Source of the DNA: Lachnospiraceae bacterium
GTDB taxonomy: Bacteria > Bacillota > Clostridia > Lachnospirales > Lachnospiraceae
DNA length: 32,680 nt
Direction: 5' to 3'
NCBI GenBank assembly: GCA_022769665.1
Contig: JALEIR010000068.1
Location: 1-32,680 of the forward strand
Each line of letters opens with the position of its first letter. The stretch's first letter is position 1. The translations under genes and the position numbers were made by a program. A model generated the notes under the pieces. That model ran no database searches and was not told the origin of the DNA. It worked only from the letters and a program-made list of their open reading frames with translations. Positions 24,526 to 29,686 of the stretch are shown piece by piece.

Positions 24526-25518
24526 CTATAATACATCTGCAAAATGCACCTTAAGCCGCTTAAATATGATGGCTCCCAGGCCAAACAGCACAGCAGTCAC
24601 CACATAAAAATACATCATGGAAAAGAAATCTTCAAAAAACCATCTTCTCCCATAAATTGCATCTCTGTAGCCGTTTACAATATAAACCAGGGGATTCAGC
24701 TTGAAAACAATTTTCCAGCTGTCGCTTAACCCGTCAAGATTCCACATAATCGGCGTTGCCCAGATGCCCACCTGAAGGATGATATTAATGATCTGGGACA
24801 AATCCTTAAACAAAACTACCACGGAGCATGTCGTATAGCTCAGCGCCAAAACAAACACAAACAGGCATAAGCTGTAATAAAATACCTGTAATGTATACAC
24901 CGTCGGATAATATCCGTAAATTGTTGCCAGAATCAACAATATTACCACAAAAAAAGCATGGATAAAGGTAGCCGAAATCGCCTTTATAATGGGAAGAATA
25001 CTGATTTTGAACACGACCTTTTTCACAAGATAATCGTATTCTCTCAGTGCATTTGTCGCATTTGTCCATGCCTCATTAAAGTAAAACCAGGGAACCAGTC
25101 CCGCCGTCAAAAACAGCACAAACGGAACCTCACCGCTGTCGCGCAGAGCACTTCCGCCGGAATGCATAATTTTATCAAACACAATGTAGTACATCAGTAC
25201 CGTTATAACAGGCTGTACCAATGCCCACAAAGCCCCCATATAAGAGCCTGCAAATCTCTTTTTAAAATCATTCTTGGCAAGCTTCCAAATCAACCGTCTG
25301 TTCTGCCAAAGCTCCACCGGTAATTGTGTTATTTTATCATAAAATCTTGCAAACACAATGCACACAATCACAATCACCGCACAGGATATGATTTTCTTCA
25401 TCAGCTCCTGCTGCGGATCTGCGTCCGGTCCTCTGTTTTGATGCATCACGATAATCATTGCAAGCGCCAGACCGGTCAGCGAGAATATGGCAATTCCGCT
25501 TCTTTTACTTATCTTCAT
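24526..25518 (-). CDS. wzm: Polysaccharide ABC exporter permease (Wzm/TagG type)
   Basis: An ABC-2 type permease of 330 residues that moves lipid-linked glycan across the membrane with the ATPase encoded next. The family core begins WKLAKNDFKKRFAGSYMGALW, with the usual amphipathic helix, then six membrane segments and the closing NPLVYIVNGYRDA motif. About 75 extra residues at the N-terminus contain two additional hydrophobic segments (about 7-25 and 42-60) not found in standard Wzm. The ATG at 25518 is chosen because AAGGGG is upstream and it avoids overlapping rmlC; the frame is open to 25566. Confidence 0.92.
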   Translation of the reverse strand: MKISKRSGIAIFSLTGLALAMIIVMHQNRGPDADPQQELMKKIISCAVIVIVCIVFARFYDKITQLPVELWQNRRLIWKLAKNDFKKRFAGSYMGALWALVQPVITVLMYYIVFDKIMHSGGSALRDSGEVPFVLFLTAGLVPWFYFNEAWTNATNALREYDYLVKKVVFKISILPIIKAISATFIHAFFVVILLILATIYGYYPTVYTLQVFYYSLCLFVFVLALSYTTCSVVVLFKDLSQIINIILQVGIWATPIMWNLDGLSDSWKIVFKLNPLVYIVNGYRDAIYGRRWFFEDFFSMMYFYVVTAVLFGLGAIIFKRLKVHFADVL

Positions 25519-25535
25519 GCTCAACAGTCCCCTTG

Positions 25536-26087
25536 CTATCTTTTCAGGCTGTCCAATCCGCCCCATTTGGTATCCCTATCCGACAAAGTCAGCTCCATTC
25601 CTTCGGGAATCGGCCATTTTACGCCGATTGCGGGGTCATTGTACATAATTCCGCCCTCGTCACCGGGATGATAAAAATCCGTACATTTATAACAAAATTC
25701 CGCATAATCGGACAGTACAAGAAATCCGTGTGCAAAGTTCTTCGGTACAAAAAACTGTTTTTTATTCTCCTCCGAAAGCAGCACGCCGTGCCACTGACCG
25801 TAGGTAGGTGAGCCCTCTCTTAAATCAACGGCCACATCGAAGACCTCTCCCTTTATCACACGAACCAGCTTCGCCTGAGGATGCTCAATCTGAAAATGCA
25901 GTCCCCGCAGAACCCCTCGTTTAGAGGCCGACTGATTGTCCTGAACGAAAACATCGGGTATCCCCGCTGCTTTGTAATCCTCGTAATGATAGGACTCAAA
26001 AAAGTATCCTCTTGCATCTCCGTGCACTGTAGGTGTAATGATCTTTAACCCTTCTATTTCACAGGTTTCTACCGTAATCTTACCCAT
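25536..26087 (-). CDS. rmlC: dTDP-4-dehydrorhamnose 3,5-epimerase
   Basis: A cytosolic cupin enzyme of 183 residues, the third step of dTDP-L-rhamnose synthesis. The conserved blocks are DARGYFFESYH (24-34), QDNQSASKRGVLRGLHFQ (49-66) with the catalytic His at 64, and YKCTDFYHPGDEGG (133-146) with the conserved tyrosines. The ATG at 26087 is supported by AAGGAA and by family length; the frame is open for 29 more codons into the repeat element upstream, which are not part of the protein. The permease follows after 17 bp. RmlD, needed for the final reduction, is not encoded in this window. Confidence 0.96.
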   Translation of the reverse strand: MGKITVETCEIEGLKIITPTVHGDARGYFFESYHYEDYKAAGIPDVFVQDNQSASKRGVLRGLHFQIEHPQAKLVRVIKGEVFDVAVDLREGSPTYGQWHGVLLSEENKKQFFVPKNFAHGFLVLSDYAEFCYKCTDFYHPGDEGGIMYNDPAIGVKWPIPEGMELTLSDRDTKWGGLDSLKR

Positions 26088-26123
26088 ATTTAAATTCCTT
26101 TCCTTGCTATGTTTATCTCCCTC

Positions 26124-26168
26124 TAAGCTACTACTGAAAATCAAATGTCTGCTTCGCAGCCGCTTGAT
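26124..26168. repeat. 45-bp repeat, first copy
   Basis: Identical over 45 bp to 26248-26292, with a 124-bp period. Internally CTGC-TTC-GCAG forms a mini-hairpin. It lies about 37 bp upstream of the rmlC start codon and lacks the right-hand inverted arm that the second copy has. Confidence 0.9.
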
Positions 26169-26191
26169 CTGCACTTGTCTTTCATGTATAT

Positions 26192-26243
26192 CTCAAAAAT
26201 CAAATTGCTACGCAATTTCCGCGCTTCGCGCTCTCTGATTTTT
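26192..26243. repeat. Compound palindrome between the two 45-bp repeats
   Basis: AAAAATCA (26195-26202) and TGATTTTT (26236-26243) form an outer stem that encloses two hairpins: AAATTGC-TAC-GCAATTT (26202-26218) and GCGC-TTC-GCGC (26221-26231). The second again contains GCTTCGC (GCGAAGC on the minus strand). The structure echoes the 45-bp repeats on both sides. Confidence 0.8.
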
Positions 26244-26247
26244 TCGA

Positions 26248-26309
26248 TAAGCTACTACTGAAAATCAAATGTCTGCTTCGCAGCCGCTTGATTTTCTAGT
26301 AGTAGCTTA
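26248..26309. repeat. 45-bp repeat, second copy, inside a 62-bp palindrome
   Basis: The second copy (26248-26292) is followed by an inverted arm, so 26248-26268 pairs with 26288-26309 over 21 bp with one bulged base; a CTGC-TTC-GCAG mini-hairpin lies in the middle. The right arm overlaps the last codons and stop of the upstream GH25 gene. On the minus strand no T run follows, so it is a poor terminator and probably lies within the operon transcript. Confidence 0.9.
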
Positions 26310-27558
26310 CGTTCATGTCAACGTTGCCTTCGATACCGTCAATCTTACCCTTTGAAGTATACTGCCAGATCTGATAATACCCCTGATACAGTGGCACACT
26401 GCGGTATTCCGCCAGCCAGATACAATAATCGTTGTCCAGACGGTCTGCATACAGGTTATTGTTATACCAGTTTCGGCTTCCGTATACACCCGCTTCGTAT
26501 CCGGCATTCTCAACAGTACGGCAAAAAGCCTCACACACGAGAGTTCTGGTCTCCGCATCCAGTCCGTCAGCCCGTCCGTTTCCTCCCGCTCCCTCTGTAT
26601 CAATAAAAATGGGATAATCCAGATTGTATTCCCTCACCAACTGAAGTACGGTGGAAGCTTCCTCCACGGCTTCCACTTCATTTACAGCCTGTGTAAAGAA
26701 ATAGACGCCTACCGGTACTCCGCTGGCGGCTGCCCCTTTCATGTTGGCTGCAAAGTAAGGGTCTTCCACCAGACTTCCTGTCACCGAACCCCGGTAACCT
26801 GCGCGGACAATGGCAAATTCAACCCCTGCGTTCCGCACTTTATCCCAGTCGATGTCACCGTTCCATTTTGAAACATCAATTCCGACCCTGCTGTTGCTCG
26901 TGGTAGTCTGCAGCTTCTTTATCTCGGTCTTGTCGGCATCCTCCAAAGCGTCCGCAACTGCGGTATCCTCCGCCTCCGCATCGATATCTGCTTCTGTCTT
27001 GATTAACAGAGATATGTCATCAATGGCAAGATATTCTACCTTATCCTTTACCCTGACCTTGGTTCCGTTCTCCGGTACATGATAGCCGGATATCGGAAGA
27101 AGCTCAACATAATATTCTCCCGCCGGCAAATCTCCTATATAGATAACACCGTCCCTGTCCAAATCTTTATATTCGCCGGTTCCTTCCAGGCTGATATAAA
27201 AGCTTTCTCCCGCCACAGGTTTTCCGGACTTGTCCACAATCTGAACGCGCAAATCCTTTTCCACAGAGGTCACCATCAGGGATAAGCTGACTCTCTCGTC
27301 ACCCATACCTGTAAGCAACGGATTACTCTCCTGATCAAAAAAGGTATTGTCCCTCAAAAAGGCCGAAAGGTCATTCCCGATTTGCCCGTCCTTCTGTGGC
27401 CCGTCGGTTGTTGCAGCCTCTTCCTCCTGTTGGATTTGCGGCTTGACCGTCTCCTGTTTTGTATTTTCGTCACGGTTTGTATATAGCACCAGGATTGCCA
27501 CCAAAAAGATGACCGCCATGGAAGACAAAATTGTCATCCTACGCAGTTTAGAGTCCAT
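26296..27558 (-). CDS. Membrane-anchored GH25 lysozyme-like protein
   Basis: A 420-residue surface protein. A signal-anchor helix (about 9-26) is followed by a disordered acidic stretch (30-90), a small beta domain like SpaA/prealbumin-type folds (about 98-185: [18 protein letters not shown]), a charged linker and a GH25 domain (224-420). Catalytic residues are present: D228 in GIDVSKW, and D320 with E322 in FIDTEG. GH25 enzymes cleave the MurNAc-GlcNAc bond of peptidoglycan. The ATG overlaps the end of rmlA by 11 bp, implying translational coupling. Compared with the paralogue at 29687 the C-terminus ends two residues early, NVSYY against NLSYMGY, exactly where the palindromic element begins. 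Confidence 0.92.
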   Translation of the reverse strand: MDSKLRRMTILSSMAVIFLVAILVLYTNRDENTKQETVKPQIQQEEEAATTDGPQKDGQIGNDLSAFLRDNTFFDQESNPLLTGMGDERVSLSLMVTSVEKDLRVQIVDKSGKPVAGESFYISLEGTGEYKDLDRDGVIYIGDLPAGEYYVELLPISGYHVPENGTKVRVKDKVEYLAIDDISLLIKTEADIDAEAEDTAVADALEDADKTEIKKLQTTTSNSRVGIDVSKWNGDIDWDKVRNAGVEFAIVRAGYRGSVTGSLVEDPYFAANMKGAAASGVPVGVYFFTQAVNEVEAVEEASTVLQLVREYNLDYPIFIDTEGAGGNGRADGLDAETRTLVCEAFCRTVENAGYEAGVYGSRNWYNNNLYADRLDNDYCIWLAEYRSVPLYQGYYQIWQYTSKGKIDGIEGNVDMNVSYY

Positions 27559-28417
27559 TTGCTACCTCAACCAGATATTTTCCGTAGTTTGTCTTCATCA
27601 AAGGCTCCGCAAGCTTCAAAAGCTGCTCCCTGTCAATAAAGCCTCTCTTGTACGCAATCTCTTCAATACAGGAAATGTACAGTCCCTGTCTCTTCTGAAA
27701 TGCTGCCACAAAGTCCGATGCGTCCAACAGCGCATCGTGGTTTCCCGTGTCAAGCCATGCAAATCCTCTTCCCAGGGTTTCCACATGCAGGGTGCCCCTG
27801 CGCAGATACTCGTTATTTACGGATGTGATTTCAATCTCTCCTCTTGCGGAAGGCTTCACATTCTTCGCAATCTCCACCACATCATTATCGTAAAAATACA
27901 GGCCCGGCACAGCATAATTGCTCTTGGGATTCTCCGGCTTCTCCTCAATGGAAAGAGCCTTGCCGTTCTCATCGAATTCCACCACCCCGTACTCTCTCGG
28001 GTCGCGCACATAGTATCCGAAGATGGTCGCTCCCTGCTCTCTGGACGCAACCTCCCTCAGCACTCTGGAAAAGCTCTGCCCGTAGAAAATGTTATCTCCA
28101 AGCACCAGCGCCACTCTGTCGCTTCCGATAAACTTTTCCCCGATGATAAAGGCATCCGCCAGCCCTCTGGGACTTTCCTGTACCGCATAAGACAGCTCCA
28201 TTCCAAGCTGATGTCCGTCTCCCAGCAGTTCCTCAAACACAGGCAAATCCCTGGGCGTGGAAATAATCAGTATCTCCCGGATTCCCGCCAGCATCAGTGT
28301 GGACAGCGGGTAATAAATCATGGGCTTGTCATACACCGGCATAATCTGCTTTGAAATTGCCTTGGTCAATGGATAAAGTCTCGTTCCCGAGCCTCCGGCT
28401 AATATAATTCCTTTCAT
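27548..28417 (-). CDS. rmlA: Glucose-1-phosphate thymidylyltransferase
   Basis: A cytosolic nucleotidyltransferase of 289 residues, the first step of dTDP-rhamnose synthesis, joining dTTP and glucose-1-phosphate. Motifs: [11 protein letters not shown] (8-18) for nucleotide binding, DKPMIYYPL (30-38) and LGDNIFYG with the metal-binding D108. Length is normal for the short RmlA family. AGGAGG stands just upstream of the ATG. It lies 67 bp after rmlB, with a strong hairpin in the gap, and overlaps the GH25 gene by 11 bp. Confidence 0.97.
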   Translation of the reverse strand: MKGIILAGGSGTRLYPLTKAISKQIMPVYDKPMIYYPLSTLMLAGIREILIISTPRDLPVFEELLGDGHQLGMELSYAVQESPRGLADAFIIGEKFIGSDRVALVLGDNIFYGQSFSRVLREVASREQGATIFGYYVRDPREYGVVEFDENGKALSIEEKPENPKSNYAVPGLYFYDNDVVEIAKNVKPSARGEIEITSVNNEYLRRGTLHVETLGRGFAWLDTGNHDALLDASDFVAAFQKRQGLYISCIEEIAYKRGFIDREQLLKLAEPLMKTNYGKYLVEVANGL

Positions 28418-28441
28418 AAAAACCTCCTTTTTTTACGCACC

Positions 28442-28471
28442 AAATGGGAACGACGTTCATCGTTCCCATTT
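28442..28471. terminator. Hairpin between rmlB and rmlA, terminator-like on the plus strand
   Basis: A perfect 12-bp stem (28442-28453 with 28460-28471) and 6-base loop. On the plus strand it is followed by a T-rich run, as in a terminator, though no plus-strand gene reads into it. On the minus strand it is not followed by T residues, so in the operon it may act as a processing or stability hairpin that sets rmlA levels relative to rmlB. Confidence 0.6.
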
Positions 28472-28484
28472 TATTGTTTTCTTT

Positions 28485-29567
28485 TTACTTTTCGTACATC
28501 TCGGTGTAGTACTTCTGATAGTCACCGCTTGTCACGTTCTTCATCCAGTCCTCATGTTCAAAGAACCACTGAATTGTCTTGCGGATTCCCTCTTTAAACA
28601 TGGTTTCCGGCTCCCAGCCAATCTCCGCTTTGATCTTATCCGGCGCAATGGCATATCTTCTGTCATGCCCCTTGCGGTCCTCCACATAAGTAATCAGGTT
28701 CTCATTCACATATGCCTTTCTCGGGTCTGAGTCGGGAAGCATTTCCTGCAAAGTCTCCAGAATAATATGGATAATCTCTATATTCTGTTTTTCATTGTGC
28801 CCGCCTATGTTGTAGGTCTGGAACAGTCTTCCCTGCTCCTGTACCATATCGATGGCCTTTGCATGATCCTCCACATACAGCCAGTCACGGACATTCTTTC
28901 CGTCTCCGTACACAGGCAGCTTCTTTCCCTGAAGCGCATTGTTGATAATCAGGGGAATCAGCTTCTCCGGGAACTGATAAGGGCCGTAGTTGTTGGAGCA
29001 GTTTGTAATATTCGCCGGGAAATGATAGGTATCCATATATGCCTTTACCAGCATGTCCGAGCTTGCCTTGCTGGCTGAATAAGGGCTGTGCGGGTCATAG
29101 GGTGTTGTCTCATAGAAGAATGCATTCTCATCATCGGGAAGAGAACCGTACACCTCATCCGTTGACACATGCAGGAATTTCTTTCCCTCCTTGAAGCTTC
29201 CGTCCGGCAGTTCCCATGCTGCCTTTGCGCAGTTTAACATAACCGCCGTTCCCAGCACATTGGTCTGCACAAAAACCTCGGGATTACGGATGCTCCTGTC
29301 CACATGGCTTTCCGCAGCAAAATGCACCACCCTGTCAATATCATTCTCCGCAAAGATTTTTGAGATGGCTTCCTTGTCGCAGATGTCCGCTTTGACAAAG
29401 GTATAATTGGGTCTGTTCTCAATATCCTTCAGGTTTTCCAGATTTCCCGCATAGGTCAGTACATCCACGTTGATAATACGGATTTCATCGCCGTACTTTT
29501 TAAACATGTAATGAATATAATTGGAGCCGATAAAACCGGCACCCCCGGTCACAAGATATGTTCTCAT
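28485..29567 (-). CDS. rmlB: dTDP-glucose 4,6-dehydratase
   Basis: A cytosolic short-chain dehydrogenase/reductase-type enzyme of 360 residues, the second step of dTDP-rhamnose synthesis. The NAD-binding motif TGGAGFIGSN is at 7-16, STDEVYG (135-141) carries the T136-D137-E138 catalytic group, and Y163-x3-K167 in SPYSASKAS completes the active site. The ATG has AAGGAAG about 9 bp upstream. It is the first gene after the strong promoter at 29598-29626 and so heads the glycan operon. Confidence 0.97.
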   Translation of the reverse strand: MRTYLVTGGAGFIGSNYIHYMFKKYGDEIRIINVDVLTYAGNLENLKDIENRPNYTFVKADICDKEAISKIFAENDIDRVVHFAAESHVDRSIRNPEVFVQTNVLGTAVMLNCAKAAWELPDGSFKEGKKFLHVSTDEVYGSLPDDENAFFYETTPYDPHSPYSASKASSDMLVKAYMDTYHFPANITNCSNNYGPYQFPEKLIPLIINNALQGKKLPVYGDGKNVRDWLYVEDHAKAIDMVQEQGRLFQTYNIGGHNEKQNIEIIHIILETLQEMLPDSDPRKAYVNENLITYVEDRKGHDRRYAIAPDKIKAEIGWEPETMFKEGIRKTIQWFFEHEDWMKNVTSGDYQKYYTEMYEK

Positions 29568-29597
29568 AGCTGTATGCTTCCTTTCCGTGTTTGTTAC

Positions 29598-29626
29598 ATT
29601 ATAGCATACCTTTCCAATATTTCCAA
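29598..29626 (-). promoter_or_regulatory. Promoter of the rml-glycan operon
   Basis: TTGGAA (-35, 29621-29626) and a perfect TATAAT (-10, 29598-29603) with an extended TGC are separated by 17 bp, about 30 bp upstream of rmlB. AT-rich DNA with short ATTCTTAA direct repeats lies between it and the stop codon of the large GH25 gene, and no clear terminator is seen there, so some readthrough from that gene is possible. Confidence 0.88.
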
Positions 29627-29686
29627 ACGCTTTTATTCTTAAAATATAAGTATCAAAATTCTTAAGACATCTTGTGTTTTTATGAA

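Noticed and set aside
27347..28354. Long plus-strand open frame (335 codons) opposite rmlA
   Set aside because: It is antisense to rmlA and the GH25 gene, with low-complexity composition and no recognisable motif.
29627..29686. Terminator after the large GH25 gene
   Set aside because: Only AT-rich short repeats are seen; no stable stem with a T run.
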